From Pseudomonas oryzihabitans (lineage in GTDB: Bacteria > Pseudomonadota > Gammaproteobacteria > Pseudomonadales > Pseudomonadaceae), in the NCBI RefSeq assembly GCF_024652905.1, contig NZ_CP102428.1, forward strand, positions 1,934,501 to 1,998,500: a DNA stretch of 64,000 nt, in the 5' to 3' direction. Positions 45,721 through 55,589 of the stretch are shown piece after piece; position 1 is the stretch's first letter; each line of letters begins with the position of its first letter. The notes beneath the pieces were generated by a model. That model had not been told where the DNA came from, searched no databases, and worked only from the letters and a program-made list of their open reading frames with translations. Both the position numbers and the translations under genes were made by a program.

Positions 45721-46473
45721 ATGGACCTTACCGGCAAGACCGCCCTGGTCACCGGCTCCACCAGCGGCATCGGCCTGGGCATCGCCCAGCGCCTGGCCGC
45801 CGCTGGCGCCACCCTCATCCTCAACGGCTTCGGCGATCCCGCTGCGGCCCAGGCCAGCCTCCCCGGCCACTCAGGTTTCCACGGGGCCGACCTGTCCAGG
45901 CCGGAGGAGATCGAAGACCTCTTCGCCTACGCCAAACGCGACTTCGGCGGCGTGGACATCCTGGTCAACAACGCCGGCATCCAGCACGTTGCGCCGCTGG
46001 AAGACTTTCCGGTGGAGCGCTGGGACGCGGTGATCGCCCTCAATCTCTCGGCCGTCTTCCACACCACTCGCCTGGCGCTGCCGAGCATGCGCGAACGCGA
46101 TTGGGGACGCATCGTCAACATCTCCTCGGTGCACGGCCTGGTGGCTTCCACTGGCAAGGCGGCCTACGTGGCCGCCAAGCATGGTGTGGTGGGCCTGACC
46201 AAGGTCACGGCCCTGGAGACCGCTCGCACCGGCATCACCTGCAACGCGCTCTGCCCGGGTTTCGTGCTCACCCCGCTGATCCAGCAGCAGCTGGACAGCC
46301 GTGGCAGCGATCCGGACCAGGCCCGTCGCGACCTGCTCAGCGAGAAGCAGCCCTCGCAGGAATTCGTCACCACCGACCAGCTGGGCGAGCTGGCGCTGTT
46401 CCTGTGCAGCGACGCCGCCGCCCAGGTGCGCGGCGCCGCCTGGACCATGGACGGCGGCTGGACCGCCCAATAA
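45721..46473 (+). CDS. bdhA: 3-hydroxybutyrate dehydrogenase
   Basis: The 250-aa short-chain dehydrogenase has TGSTSGIG (about 11-18), NNAG (about 83-86), a catalytic Ser in ISSVHG and the YVAAKHG motif (Tyr-Lys, about 149-153), and [11 protein letters not shown] after the catalytic site. It oxidises D-3-hydroxybutyrate to acetoacetate with NAD. Length and motifs match BdhA. It sits between the permease and the CoA-transferase genes, which strongly supports the substrate. Confidence 0.92.
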   Translation: MDLTGKTALVTGSTSGIGLGIAQRLAAAGATLILNGFGDPAAAQASLPGHSGFHGADLSRPEEIEDLFAYAKRDFGGVDILVNNAGIQHVAPLEDFPVERWDAVIALNLSAVFHTTRLALPSMRERDWGRIVNISSVHGLVASTGKAAYVAAKHGVVGLTKVTALETARTGITCNALCPGFVLTPLIQQQLDSRGSDPDQARRDLLSEKQPSQEFVTTDQLGELALFLCSDAAAQVRGAAWTMDGGWTAQ

Positions 46474-46492
46474 CGACAAGAGGATCTCTGCC

Positions 46493-47194
46493 ATGAACAA
46501 GCTCTACCCCAACGCCGCGGCCGCCCTCGACGGGCTGGTCAGCGACGGCATCACCCTGGCCGTAGGCGGCTTCGGCCTCTGCGGCATTCCCGAGGCGCTG
46601 ATCGCCGCGCTGCGTGACACCGGCGCCCGCGAGCTGACCGCCATCAGCAACAACGCCGGAGTCGATGGCTTCGGCCTCGGCCAACTGCTGGAGACCCGGC
46701 AGATCCGCAAGATGATTTCCTCCTACGTGGGCGAGAACAAGGAATTCGAGCGCCAGTACCTGGCCGGCGAGCTGGAACTGGAATTCACGCCCCAGGGCAC
46801 CCTGGCCGAGAAACTGCGCGCCGGTGGCGCCGGCATCCCGGCGTTCTATACCCGCACCGGCTACGGCACCCTGGTGGCCGACGGCAAGGAGGTGCGCGAC
46901 TTCAATGGCCAGCCCCATGTCATGGAACTGGCGCTGACCGCCGACGTGGCCCTGGTCAAGGCGCTGCGCGCCGACAAGGCCGGCAACCTGGTCTTCAACA
47001 AGACCGCGCGCAACTTCAATCCGCTGTGCGCCATGGCCGGTCGCGTCTGCGTGGCCGAGGTGGAAGAGCTGGTGGAAGTCGGTGAGCTGGACCCCGACCA
47101 GATCCACCTGCCCGGCATCTTCGTGCAGCGCCTGGTGGTCAACGCAAGCCCTGAGAAACGCATCGAGAAACGCACCCTGAGCGAGGAGAAGTAA
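46493..47194 (+). CDS. scoA: Acetoacetate CoA-transferase subunit A
   Basis: The 233-aa subunit has the CoA-transferase family I signature [13 protein letters not shown] (about 23-35) and [13 protein letters not shown] (about 50-62). With subunit B it moves CoA to acetoacetate, using succinyl-CoA or acetyl-CoA as donor; the donor cannot be told here, so scoA or atoD naming is tentative. The start at 46493 is the first Met with an AGAGGA site. Subunit B starts 1 nt after its stop. Confidence 0.9.
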   Translation: MNKLYPNAAAALDGLVSDGITLAVGGFGLCGIPEALIAALRDTGARELTAISNNAGVDGFGLGQLLETRQIRKMISSYVGENKEFERQYLAGELELEFTPQGTLAEKLRAGGAGIPAFYTRTGYGTLVADGKEVRDFNGQPHVMELALTADVALVKALRADKAGNLVFNKTARNFNPLCAMAGRVCVAEVEELVEVGELDPDQIHLPGIFVQRLVVNASPEKRIEKRTLSEEK

Positions 47195-47195
47195 G

Positions 47196-47822
47196 ATGGC
47201 CTGGACCCGTGAACAGATGGCGCAACGCGCCGCCCGGGAGCTGCAGGACGGCTTCTACGTCAACCTCGGCATCGGCTTGCCGACCCTCGTCGCCAACTAC
47301 ATCCCCGCCGGCATGGACGTCTGGCTGCAGTCGGAAAACGGCCTGCTGGGCATCGGCCCCTTCCCCACCGCCGAGACGGTCGATCCGGACCTGATCAACG
47401 CCGGCAAGCAGACCGTCACCGCCCTGCCCGGCAGCAGCTATTTCGACAGCGCCACCAGCTTCGGCATGATCCGCGGCGGCCATGTGAACCTGGCCATCCT
47501 CGGCGCCATGCAGGTGTCGGAAAAAGGCGATCTGGCCAACTGGATGATCCCCGGGAAGATGGTCAAGGGCATGGGCGGCGCCATGGACCTGGTGGCTGGC
47601 GTGCAGCGCGTGGTGGTGCTGATGGAGCACACCGCCAAGGGTGCCCACAAGATCCTGCCAGCCTGCGACCTGCCGCTGACCGGGGTTGGCGTGGTCGACC
47701 TGATCATCACCGACCTGGCCGTGCTGGAGGTGACCGAAGGCGGCCTGAAACTGGTGGAGCTGGCCGAAGGCGTGAGCCTCGATGAACTGCGCGCCGCCAC
47801 CGGCGCCCCCATCCAGGCCTGA
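47196..47822 (+). CDS. scoB: Acetoacetate CoA-transferase subunit B
   Basis: The 208-aa subunit carries the catalytic glutamate in the SENGLLG motif (about 46-52), with [13 protein letters not shown] (about 26-38) before it and a C-terminal [14 protein letters not shown] segment. AGGAGAAG overlaps the end of subunit A. It forms the heteromer with the preceding protein, and the 1-nt gap makes coupled translation likely. Confidence 0.92.
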   Translation: MAWTREQMAQRAARELQDGFYVNLGIGLPTLVANYIPAGMDVWLQSENGLLGIGPFPTAETVDPDLINAGKQTVTALPGSSYFDSATSFGMIRGGHVNLAILGAMQVSEKGDLANWMIPGKMVKGMGGAMDLVAGVQRVVVLMEHTAKGAHKILPACDLPLTGVGVVDLIITDLAVLEVTEGGLKLVELAEGVSLDELRAATGAPIQA

Positions 47823-47835
47823 GGAGATCCCAGCC

Positions 47836-49017
47836 ATGCAAGACGTCGTCATCGTCGCCGCCACCCGCACCGCGGTCGGCAGTTTCCAGGGCTCCCTGGC
47901 CAATGTGCCCGCGGTGGAGCTTGGCGCCACCGTCATCCGCGCCCTGCTGGAACAGACCGGCGTGGCCCCAGCCGCGGTGGATGAAGTCATCCTCGGCCAG
48001 GTGCTCACCGCCGGTGCGGGCCAGAATCCGGCGCGCCAGGCGGCGGTCAGGGCCGGCCTGCCCCACGAGGTGCCGGCCCTGACCCTGAACAAGGTCTGTG
48101 GCTCCGGCCTCAAGGCGGTGCAGCTGGCGGTCCAGGCGATCCGCTGCGGCGACGCCGAGATCGTCGTCGCCGGCGGCATGGAGAACATGAGCCTGGCGCC
48201 CTATGTGCTGCCCAAGGTACGCACCGGCTTGCGCCTGGGCCATGCTGAGCTGGTCGACACCATGATCAGCGATGGGCTGTGGGATGCCTTCAACGACTAC
48301 CACATGGGCCAGACCGCGGAGAATCTGGTGCAGAAATACGGCATCAGCCGCGAGGCCCAGGATGCCTTCGCTGCACGCTCCCAGCAGCGCGCCGCGGCAG
48401 CGGTGGAGTCCGGGCGGTTCCGCGAGGAGATCACCCCGGTGACCATCCCCCAGCGTAAAGGCGAACCGCTACTGTTCGACACCGACGAAGGCATTCGCGC
48501 CGACACCACCGCCGAAGGTCTGGCGCGCCTGCGTCCAGCCTTCACCAAGGACGGCAGCGTCACCGCGGGCAACGCCTCCAGCCTCAACGATGGCGCCGCT
48601 GCCGTGCTGGTGATGAGCGCGGCCAAGGCCGCCGCCCTGGGGCTCACGCCGCTGGCCCATATCGCCGCCTATGCCAGCGCGGGAGTGGATCCGGCGATCA
48701 TGGGTATCGGCCCGGTCTCGGCCACCCGCAAGACGCTGGAAAAAGCCGGCTGGCGGCTGGCCGATCTGGATCTGATCGAAGCCAACGAAGCCTTCGCCGC
48801 CCAGGCCCTGGCGGTGGGCCAGGAGCTGGGCTGGGATAACGAGAGGGTCAACGTCAACGGCGGCGCCATCGCCCTGGGCCACCCCATCGGCGCCTCCGGT
48901 TGCCGGGTGCTGGTGACCCTGCTCCACGAATTGCGCCGCCGTGACGGTCGACGGGGTTTGGCGACCCTGTGCATCGGTGGCGGCCAGGGCGTGGCCCTGG
49001 CGGTGGAGCGGCGTTAA
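47836..49017 (+). CDS. atoB: Acetyl-CoA C-acetyltransferase (thiolase)
   Basis: The 393-aa thiolase has the nucleophilic Cys in [11 protein letters not shown] (about 85-95), the NEAFAAQ patch (about 317-323), GHPIGASG (about 348-355) and the second Cys in LCIGGGQG (about 377-384). It splits acetoacetyl-CoA into two acetyl-CoA, completing 3-hydroxybutyrate use; it can also run in reverse for PHB synthesis (PhaA). GGAG lies 10 nt before ATG 47836. A palindrome pair separates it from atoE. Confidence 0.92.
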   Translation: MQDVVIVAATRTAVGSFQGSLANVPAVELGATVIRALLEQTGVAPAAVDEVILGQVLTAGAGQNPARQAAVRAGLPHEVPALTLNKVCGSGLKAVQLAVQAIRCGDAEIVVAGGMENMSLAPYVLPKVRTGLRLGHAELVDTMISDGLWDAFNDYHMGQTAENLVQKYGISREAQDAFAARSQQRAAAAVESGRFREEITPVTIPQRKGEPLLFDTDEGIRADTTAEGLARLRPAFTKDGSVTAGNASSLNDGAAAVLVMSAAKAAALGLTPLAHIAAYASAGVDPAIMGIGPVSATRKTLEKAGWRLADLDLIEANEAFAAQALAVGQELGWDNERVNVNGGAIALGHPIGASGCRVLVTLLHELRRRDGRRGLATLCIGGGQGVALAVERR

Positions 49018-49022
49018 AGCCT

Positions 49023-49087
49023 ATCGCGGCCATGGGCCGCTCCTACAGGTCCGGACACCACCGTAGGAGCGGCCCATGGCCGCGATC
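49023..49087. repeat. GTAGGAGCGG palindromes, locus 3 (inverted pair)
   Basis: CGCGGCCATGGGCCGCTCCT and its mirror lie about 20 nt apart, inside the operon between the thiolase and atoE genes. The strong hairpin could stabilise the upstream mRNA or reduce atoE expression. Confidence 0.8.
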
Positions 49088-49144
49088 AATGCATCACCGT
49101 CCCGCACTACATTCCCACAAAAAACAACAACAAAAGGACCTCCC

Positions 49145-50566
49145 ATGAGCTCAACCCCTTCCCGCGATTCGCGCAGCGCGCGGTTCGCCCTGGCCTGTTC
49201 CAACTGGGCCGAACGCTGGTTTCCCGATTCCTGGGTCTTCGCGGTGCTCGCCGTGGCCGTGGTGGCCCTGGCCGCCCTGGGCATGGGTGCACCGGCGGCC
49301 ACCACCGCCAAGGCCTTCGGCGATGGCTTCTGGAGTCTGATCCCCTTCACCATGCAGATGGCCTTCGTGGTCATCGGCGGCTATGTGGTCGCCAGTTCCG
49401 GCCCGGCCGGGCGCCTGATCGAACGCCTGGCGCGGGTGCCGCGCACCGGACGCGGCGCGGTGTGCTGGGTGGCCCTGGTGGCCATGCTCGCCTCCCTGCT
49501 CAACTGGGGTCTGAGCCTGGTGTTCGGCGGCCTGCTGGTGCGCGCCCTGGCCCGCCGCGAAGAACTCAAGATGGACTATCGCGCCGCCGGCGCCGCGGCC
49601 TACCTGGGCCTGGGCGCGGTCTGGGCGCTGGGGCTGTCGTCGTCGGCGGCGCAGCTGCAGGCCAATCCGGCCAGCCTGCCGCCCTCGATCCTCGCCATCA
49701 CCGGGGTGATCCCCTTCAGCCAGACGCTTTTCCTCTGGCAATCAGGCGCCCTGCTGCTGGTGCTGCTGGTGGTCTCGGCGGTGATCGCCTATGTCACCGC
49801 ACCGGGACCAGACAGCGCGCGCGATGCCCGCGCCTGTGGCGTCGACGTCACCCCGGCGCCCAAGCCGGCCGCGAAGCCGACCCGTCCGGGCGAATGGCTG
49901 GAATACAGCCCGATCCTGATCATCCTGCTGGTGCTGCTCGCCGCCGGTTGGTTGATCCAGGAATTCGCCAGCAAGCCGGCCATCGAGGCCATCTCCGGGC
50001 TGAACACCTACAATCTGCTGTTCATCTCCCTGGGCGCCCTGCTGCATTGGCGACCCCGGCACTTCCTCGACGCCGTGGCCCGCGCGGTACCGGCCACCAC
50101 CGGGGTGTTGATCCAGTTTCCGCTGTACGGCTCCATCGCCGCCATCCTGACCAAGGTCAACGGCGCCGACGGCCAGACCCTGGCGCACCATATTGCAGCG
50201 TTCTTCACCCAGATCGCCACCCACGACACCTTCGCCCTGCTGATGGGCGTCTATTCGGCGCTGCTGGGGTTCTTCATCCCCTCGGGTGGGGGCAAGTGGA
50301 TCATCGAGGCGCCCTATGTGATGCAGGTGGCCAACGACCTGCAGTATCACCTGGGCTGGGCCGTGCAGATCTACAACGCCGCCGAGGCCCTGCCGAATCT
50401 GATCAATCCCTTCTACATGCTGCCGCTGCTGGGCGTGCTGGGGCTGAAGGCGCGCGACCTGGTCGGCTTTTCCTTCGTGCAGCTGCTGGTCCATGCACCC
50501 CTGGTGCTGGTGCTGCTGTGGCTGTTGGGGGGAACGTTGGCGTATCTGCTGCCGGTACACCCGTAG
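49145..50566 (+). CDS. atoE: AtoE-family short-chain fatty acid transporter
   Basis: The 473-aa membrane protein has about 11-12 hydrophobic segments; SGGGKWIIEAPY (about 379-390) is a typical AtoE stretch. It should import short-chain fatty acids or hydroxybutyrate. AGGA lies 7-8 nt before ATG 49145. It is the last gene of the operon and gives the locus two different uptake systems, with GntP at its head. Confidence 0.9.
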   Translation: MSSTPSRDSRSARFALACSNWAERWFPDSWVFAVLAVAVVALAALGMGAPAATTAKAFGDGFWSLIPFTMQMAFVVIGGYVVASSGPAGRLIERLARVPRTGRGAVCWVALVAMLASLLNWGLSLVFGGLLVRALARREELKMDYRAAGAAAYLGLGAVWALGLSSSAAQLQANPASLPPSILAITGVIPFSQTLFLWQSGALLLVLLVVSAVIAYVTAPGPDSARDARACGVDVTPAPKPAAKPTRPGEWLEYSPILIILLVLLAAGWLIQEFASKPAIEAISGLNTYNLLFISLGALLHWRPRHFLDAVARAVPATTGVLIQFPLYGSIAAILTKVNGADGQTLAHHIAAFFTQIATHDTFALLMGVYSALLGFFIPSGGGKWIIEAPYVMQVANDLQYHLGWAVQIYNAAEALPNLINPFYMLPLLGVLGLKARDLVGFSFVQLLVHAPLVLVLLWLLGGTLAYLLPVHP

Positions 50567-50622
50567 CTCGGGTGGGGCGCGGACGATGAAGCGGGAGGGG
50601 TAAAGCGGAAGCCGGCTGAATC

Positions 50623-50847
50623 TCAGCCGGCGATGGCCAGGCGGGTGCTGTCGATGATGGCCTGCAGGCGGCTTGGGCTGCTGTATTCGTCACGATAGAT
50701 CCGGCGGGTGTGCTTGGCCACGCCATGTTCGTTGACGACGATGAAGGAAAAACCCCGTTTGCTGGGGGCGTCGATGACGCAGCTCATCGGCGCGAAAGCG
50801 GCGCTGAGGGCATGCATGGCGTTCTGGGCTTGGGCTTGTATGTTCAT
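50623..50847 (-). CDS. DUF3509-like small protein
   Basis: The 74-aa soluble protein resembles the short DUF3509 proteins common in Pseudomonas: an N-terminal helix ending in AFAP, a central strand region (FSFIVVNEHGVAK) and a C-terminal helix RLQAIIDSTRLAIAG. The family's function is unknown. Start 50847 is chosen; a GTG seven codons upstream has no good binding site. It stands alone between convergent atoE and the TerC gene. Confidence 0.6.
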   Translation of the reverse strand: MNIQAQAQNAMHALSAAFAPMSCVIDAPSKRGFSFIVVNEHGVAKHTRRIYRDEYSSPSRLQAIIDSTRLAIAG

Positions 50848-50977
50848 GACTTCAGTTGTAAACCTCACGTGTGACGCTGCTATGACAAGGGTCCAGACCG
50901 ATAGTGCCTAGTCCTTGAATTAATTGTTAGCAATAGACGTGCCGGAATGTAACAAGGCCTTCCGGCACGTCTTTTCC

Positions 50978-51730
50978 TTACTTGCCAGCCGTCTGCTGGC
51001 GACGCTTGGCCCGCCGCGACAGCATGTTCAGCCCCTCGATCAGCGCCGAGAAGGCCATGGCCGCATAGATGTAGCCCTTGGGCACATGGGCGCCGAAACC
51101 CTCAGCGATCAGGGTCATGCCGATCATGATCAGGAAGCCCAGCGCCAGCATCACGACGGTGGGGTTCCGGTCGATGAATTTGGCCAGGGGATCGGCCGCC
51201 AGCAACATGACGGTCACCGCCACCACCACCGCGATCACCATCACCGGCAGGTGCTCGGTCATGCCCACGGCGGTGATGATGCTGTCCACCGAGAACACCA
51301 GATCCAGCAAGAGGATCTGCACGATGGCCGAGCCGAACGCCAGGGTCGCCGTCTCAGCGCCCTTGGTCAGGGCGCTGTCGGGCTCGGGATCGACGTTGTG
51401 GTGAATCTCCTTGGTCGCCTTCCACAGGAGGAACAGGCCACCGGCGACGAGGATCAGGTCCTTCCAGGAAAAGCTCTTGCCGAACACCTCGATGATCGGC
51501 TCGGTGAGCTGGACGATCCAGGCCACGGTGCCGAGCAGGCCCAGGCGCAGGATCAACGCCAGGCTGATACCGATGCGGCGGCCCTTCTGCTGTTGATGGA
51601 CAGGCAGCTTGTTGGTGAGGATGGAGATGAAGATCAGGTTGTCGATGCCCAGCACCACCTCCATCACGATCAGGGTAGCCAGGGCAGCCCAGACGGTCGG
51701 ATCGGCAGCGAGTTGTAGCAGATAGTCCAT
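50978..51730 (-). CDS. TerC family membrane protein
   Basis: The 250-aa membrane protein has about seven hydrophobic segments. The TerC core is visible: [10 protein letters not shown] (about 26-35) and [15 protein letters not shown] (about 143-157), with acidic residues inside the membrane. Relatives (Alx, MeeF/MeeY-type) export manganese or load it onto secreted proteins; the tellurite link is historic. It follows the choline ABC operon on the same strand by 113 nt, with hairpins in the gap. Confidence 0.9.
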   Translation of the reverse strand: MDYLLQLAADPTVWAALATLIVMEVVLGIDNLIFISILTNKLPVHQQQKGRRIGISLALILRLGLLGTVAWIVQLTEPIIEVFGKSFSWKDLILVAGGLFLLWKATKEIHHNVDPEPDSALTKGAETATLAFGSAIVQILLLDLVFSVDSIITAVGMTEHLPVMVIAVVVAVTVMLLAADPLAKFIDRNPTVVMLALGFLIMIGMTLIAEGFGAHVPKGYIYAAMAFSALIEGLNMLSRRAKRRQQTAGK

Positions 51731-51758
51731 TGCGGTGCGGTTCCAGTGGGAAGAGAAA

Positions 51759-51829
51759 GGCCTGACGCGGGGTCAGGCCGTAGGTCTCACCATCAAAGCC
51801 TTGGCGGTGTGAAATGCTCGTGAAGACCT
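51759..51829 (-). promoter_or_regulatory. Two hairpins in the leader of the TerC gene
   Basis: Minus strand, 5' to 3': a long arm pair AGGTCTTCAC / GTGAGACCT encloses about 29 nt (51782-51829); then GGCCTGAC / GTCAGGCC with a 5-nt loop (51759-51779) is followed by TTTCTCTT. The second is either the terminator of the ABC operon or an attenuator of the TerC gene. Confidence 0.5.
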
Positions 51830-51843
51830 CTGCTGCAATTGTT

Positions 51844-52659
51844 TCAAACTGTCGCAGCGGTACGTCGCTGGACGAAGCGCGCCACGTAGTCGTCGGCCGG
51901 CTGGCCGAGGATGTCCGCTGGGGTGCCCACCTGCACCAGCCGACCGTCACGCAGGATGGCGATGCGATTGCCCAGGCGTAGCGCTTCGTCGAGGTCATGG
52001 GTGATGAAGACGATGGTCTTGTGCAGGCGCTGTTGCAATTCCAGCAGCTGCTCCTGCATCTCGGCGCGGATCAGCGGATCGAGGGCGGAAAAGGCCTCGT
52101 CCATCAGGATGATCTCGGTGTCCGCCGCCAGGGCGCGGGCCAGGCCGACCCGCTGGCGCATGCCGCCGGACAACTGGTGCGGCCACTTGCGCTCGTAACC
52201 GGCCAGGCCGACCACCTCCAGCCAGTGCAGCGCCCGCTCCCGGCAGACCGCCTTGGGCTCGCCGCGCACCTTGAGGCCATAGGCAACGTTGTCCAGCACC
52301 CGCCGATGCGGCAAGAGACCGAAGCTCTGGAACACCATGCTGACGCGCTGGCGCCGCAACTCGCGCAACGCCGGCAGGGGCAGCTGGAGGATGTCCTGGC
52401 CATCGATGAGGATGCGCCCGCTGCTCGGATCGATCAGCCGGTTGAAGTGGCGCACCAGAGTCGACTTGCCGGAACCCGAGAGCCCCATGATGACGAAGAT
52501 CTCGCCTTCGGCGATCTCCAGGGAGAGATCGTCCACCCCCACCACGCAACCGGTACGGGCGAGGATATCGGCCTTGTCGTGCCCTTCACGGAGCAAGGCC
52601 AGGGCTGCCTGCTCGCGCTTGCCGAAGATCTTGGAGACCCGCTCGACGACGATCTTCAT
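51844..52659 (-). CDS. Choline/glycine-betaine ABC transporter ATPase
   Basis: The 271-aa ABC ATPase has Walker A GLSGSGKS (about 59-66), the Q-loop in VFQSFGLLPHR, signature LSGGMRQRVGLARAL (about 158-172) and Walker B IILMDEAFSALD. The N terminus with EREQAALALLREG-like residues before the ABC core and the TGCVVGVDDLSL segment is typical of ProV/ChoV proteins. It overlaps the permease by 4 nt. It lacks the C-terminal CBS domains of ProV, as ChoV-like proteins often do. Confidence 0.88.
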   Translation of the reverse strand: MKIVVERVSKIFGKREQAALALLREGHDKADILARTGCVVGVDDLSLEIAEGEIFVIMGLSGSGKSTLVRHFNRLIDPSSGRILIDGQDILQLPLPALRELRRQRVSMVFQSFGLLPHRRVLDNVAYGLKVRGEPKAVCRERALHWLEVVGLAGYERKWPHQLSGGMRQRVGLARALAADTEIILMDEAFSALDPLIRAEMQEQLLELQQRLHKTIVFITHDLDEALRLGNRIAILRDGRLVQVGTPADILGQPADDYVARFVQRRTAATV

Positions 52660-53507
52660 CGCTCCACCTCGTGACGCTGGCGGCCATAGGCCTGGGTGAT
52701 GCGATCGATGACCACGGCGAGGATGACGATGGCCAGGCCCGCCTGCAGGCCCTTGCCCACGTCCAGGGTCTGGATGCCCACCAGGACCTCTTCACCGAGG
52801 CCGCGTGCGCCGATCATGGAGGCGATCACCACCATGGACAGCGCCATCATGGTGGTCTGATTGATGCCGGCCATGATGCTTGGCAGCGCCAGCGGCAGCT
52901 GCACGCCGAACAGCTGTTGCCAGCGATTGGCGCCAAAGGCGTTGACCGCTTCCATGACCTCGCGATCGACCTGGCGGATACCCAGGTCGGTGAGGCGGAT
53001 CAGGGGCGGCGCGGCATAGATCACCGTGGCGAAGATCGCCGGCACCTTGCCCAGGCCGAACAGCATCAGCACCGGGATCAGGTACACGAAGCTGGGCATG
53101 GTCTGCATGATGTCCAGCAGCGGCATCAGCACCAGGCGCAGGCGAGCGCTGCGGGCGCAGAGGATGCCCAGGGGTATGCCGATGATCACCGCGATGGCGG
53201 TGGCCACCAGCACCAGGGCCAGGGTCTGCATCAGCTTGTCCCACAGCCCCAGGGCGCCGACCAGGAACAGCAGTCCGGTGATCAGCAGGGTCGGCAACAC
53301 CCGGCGGGTGGCATGGGCGGCCAGGGCCGCGACGATCAGCAGCAGCGCCCACCAGGGGGTGCCGCGCAGCAGGCCTTCGAGCCAGACGATGGCCTGCAGC
53401 AGGGTGTCGGAGATGGTCCGGAAGACGTCGCCGTAGCGGGTCACCAGCCAGTCGACACCGCGATTGACGGCGTCGGCGAAGGAAAAGGTCAGGCCTTCGG
53501 GAAACAT
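52656..53507 (-). CDS. Choline/glycine-betaine ABC permease
   Basis: The 283-aa inner-membrane protein is of the ProW/OpuAB type, with about six hydrophobic segments. The ABC-coupling EAA loop is in VNAFGANRWQQLFGVQLPLALPSIMAGI (about 187-214). It pairs with the ATPase downstream (4-nt overlap) and the binding protein upstream (1-nt gap), forming a complete importer for an osmoprotectant or carbon source. Confidence 0.9.
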   Translation of the reverse strand: MFPEGLTFSFADAVNRGVDWLVTRYGDVFRTISDTLLQAIVWLEGLLRGTPWWALLLIVAALAAHATRRVLPTLLITGLLFLVGALGLWDKLMQTLALVLVATAIAVIIGIPLGILCARSARLRLVLMPLLDIMQTMPSFVYLIPVLMLFGLGKVPAIFATVIYAAPPLIRLTDLGIRQVDREVMEAVNAFGANRWQQLFGVQLPLALPSIMAGINQTTMMALSMVVIASMIGARGLGEEVLVGIQTLDVGKGLQAGLAIVILAVVIDRITQAYGRQRHEVER

Positions 53508-53508
53508 C

Positions 53509-54468
53509 CTAGAGCGCCGCCTGGATCTTGCTGCGCGCCGCCGCGTCGGTCACCCAGGCCTGCCACAGTTCGGGATGGGCCTTGAGCAGCGCCTTGGCGG
53601 CGGTGGGGGCGTCCTGCTTGGCTTCGGCCTGTTCGGCCAGGGTGCGGTTGAGCAGCTCGATGGGCACATTGACGCGGCTCAACACGGCGACCAGTTCCGG
53701 TGCACCGTCGTGGAAAGGCTTGGAGAGACCGGCCTGCACCTGGATGCGCTTCTCTTCACCGGCGCGCGGCTTGAGTTGCACCATGTCCACGCGCCCCAGC
53801 AGCGGCGTCGGCGACCAGTAGTAGGTCAGGATCGGCTGCTTGCGCCGAGTGGCCGAGACGATGGCCGCATCCAGCGCCGGTCCGGTGCCGGGACGAAAGT
53901 TGGTGTACTTGTCGCTCAAGCCGTAACTCTGCAGCATCTGGGTGTTTTCCAACTCGCACGTCCAACCGGCCGGGCAGTTGTAGAAACGGCCCTTGCCTGG
54001 CTCTTCCGGATCGCGGAACAGCTCGGCATATTGTCCCAGGTCGGCGATGCTCTTCAAGTCGGGGGCCTTGGCGCCCTCGCCTTCCACCAGATAACGCGGC
54101 ACATACCAGCCTTCGGTGGCGCCTTCGATGGGCGCGCCCACGCCGACCACCTTGCCGGCCGCGGCGGCCTTGTTCCAGGCCTCGCTACGGCCGATCCACT
54201 CCTCGGCGAAGACCTGGATGTCATTGTTGCCCAGCGCCTGCTCCAGGGTGATGGAGTTGCCGGGAATGCTGTCCACGGTGCAGTCATAGCCGTGCTGCAG
54301 AACGAAACCCATCAACTCGGTGAGCAGCATGCCACTCTCCCAGTTCACCCCGGCGAACTTCACCGGCTGGCTGGCGCACCAGCTGTCGGCCTGGGCGGTG
54401 CCGGCGGCGAGCAGGCCAAGGGAAAGGCCGGCGGCCAGGAGGGAACGGCGGGGAAAGGCTATGGGCAT
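53509..54468 (-). CDS. Choline/betaine-type ABC substrate-binding protein
   Basis: The 319-aa protein has a signal peptide (RRSLLAAGLSLGLLAAGTAQA). The mature part resembles ProX/ChoX: VKFAGVNWESGMLLTEL (near 40), EEWIGR (about 88), EGWYVPRYL (about 120) and YYWSPTPLLGR (about 215), where aromatic residues form the box for quaternary ammonium. GGAG lies 6 nt before the ATG at 54468. It heads the binding protein / permease / ATPase operon. A close paralog is at 56733. Confidence 0.9.
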   Translation of the reverse strand: MPIAFPRRSLLAAGLSLGLLAAGTAQADSWCASQPVKFAGVNWESGMLLTELMGFVLQHGYDCTVDSIPGNSITLEQALGNNDIQVFAEEWIGRSEAWNKAAAAGKVVGVGAPIEGATEGWYVPRYLVEGEGAKAPDLKSIADLGQYAELFRDPEEPGKGRFYNCPAGWTCELENTQMLQSYGLSDKYTNFRPGTGPALDAAIVSATRRKQPILTYYWSPTPLLGRVDMVQLKPRAGEEKRIQVQAGLSKPFHDGAPELVAVLSRVNVPIELLNRTLAEQAEAKQDAPTAAKALLKAHPELWQAWVTDAAARSKIQAAL

Positions 54469-54752
54469 GGGTGGCTCCGTCTGCACTGGGAGGGCCAGGG
54501 CGGCAGAGCCGTTCCGCTGGCGATCCTACCTTGGTCAGCGGCGCGGGCCCAGGGTTCAGCCAAGGGCCCTGGCGCCGCCGCGGTGAGGCGCGCGGGTGCT
54601 GAATCCCGCCTCATGCTCCGGTCGATTGATTGCCGCCACTTCAGCACCAGCGACCGCTCCTGGCCCGTTGCGACACCCGCGCGGACGGCCGCTGCGCTCG
54701 AACTTTGCCCGCGCTCGGCTCTTCTACCGGGGACACCCACGCGGAGCCGATC

Positions 54753-55589
54753 ATGCGTATCCATCACCTCAACTGCGGCTGCATGTGCCCCCTGGGCGGG
54801 GCGCTGTACGACGGTTTCAGCCATGGCCTTGCCGCCCACCTCGCCTGTCATTGCCTGCTGGTGGAAACCGACCGGGACGGTCTGGTGCTGGTGGATACCG
54901 GTTTTGGCGAAGCCGATCTGCGGGAGCGGGGCCGGCGGCTGAGTCCCTTCTTCCGGCTGATGAATCGCATCCAGTACGACCCCGAGCTCAGCGCCCTGGC
55001 GCAGATTCGCCGCCTGGGTTTTCGTCCGGGCGATGTTCGCCATATCGTGCTGACCCACCTGGACTTCGATCACGCCGGTGGCCTGGATGACTTTCCCCAG
55101 GCCCAGGTCCATGTGCTCCAGCGTGAATGGGACGCCCAGCGCCAGCGCCACGGCTTCATCGGCCGCCGTCGCTACAGCCCGGCGCAGTGGGAAGGGATCC
55201 GCCATTGGAATTTCCATGAACCCCGGGGTGAGCAGTGGAACGGCTTTGCCAGCGTGCGTGACCTGCCTGGGCTGCCGCCGGAGATCCTGATGATCCCGCT
55301 GCCCGGTCATACCCCGGGCCATGCCGGCATCGCCATCCAGCATGAGGGCGGCTGGCTGCTGCACGCTGGTGACGCCTACTTCTACCGCGACGAGATGCGA
55401 CAGGCCGAACGCCACTGCACACCGGGCCTGAGGTTCTACCAGCGGCTGATGGAAGCCGACCGCACCAGTCGCCTGGACAACCAAGCGCGCCTGCGCGAAC
55501 TTTCCCTGCGCCAGGATCTGGGGCTGACGCTGTTTTGCAGCCATGACCTGGTGGAGTTTCGGCAATTGCAGGAGGGTAAGCGAGCGTAG
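54753..55589 (+). CDS. MBL-fold metallo-hydrolase
   Basis: The 278-aa protein of the metallo-beta-lactamase fold has the metal motif HLDFDH (about 101-106), PLPGHTPGHAG (about 184-194), and a further Asp in LLHAGDAYFY (about 209-218). The layout matches AhlD/AttM-like lactonases, but quorum quenching is only one possibility for this family. GGAG lies 8 nt before ATG 54753. It is divergent from the betaine-type binding protein. Its TAG stop (55587-55589) is made by the GTAGG end of the repeat that follows. Confidence 0.82.
   Translation: MRIHHLNCGCMCPLGGALYDGFSHGLAAHLACHCLLVETDRDGLVLVDTGFGEADLRERGRRLSPFFRLMNRIQYDPELSALAQIRRLGFRPGDVRHIVLTHLDFDHAGGLDDFPQAQVHVLQREWDAQRQRHGFIGRRRYSPAQWEGIRHWNFHEPRGEQWNGFASVRDLPGLPPEILMIPLPGHTPGHAGIAIQHEGGWLLHAGDAYFYRDEMRQAERHCTPGLRFYQRLMEADRTSRLDNQARLRELSLRQDLGLTLFCSHDLVEFRQLQEGKRA

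Noticed and set aside
50978-51730. TerC gene as part of a tellurite-resistance operon
   Set aside because: No terA, terB, terD, terE or terZ gene is nearby. Stand-alone TerC proteins are metal exporters.
51731-51843. yybP-ykoY manganese riboswitch before TerC
   Set aside because: A GAGACC segment is present, but I find no GGGGAGUAG-type 5' part, so the class cannot be supported by eye.
54753-55589. MBL protein as a proven quorum-quenching lactonase
   Set aside because: HxxxDH is shared by many hydrolases. No acyl-homoserine lactone genes lie near, so the specific call is not supported.
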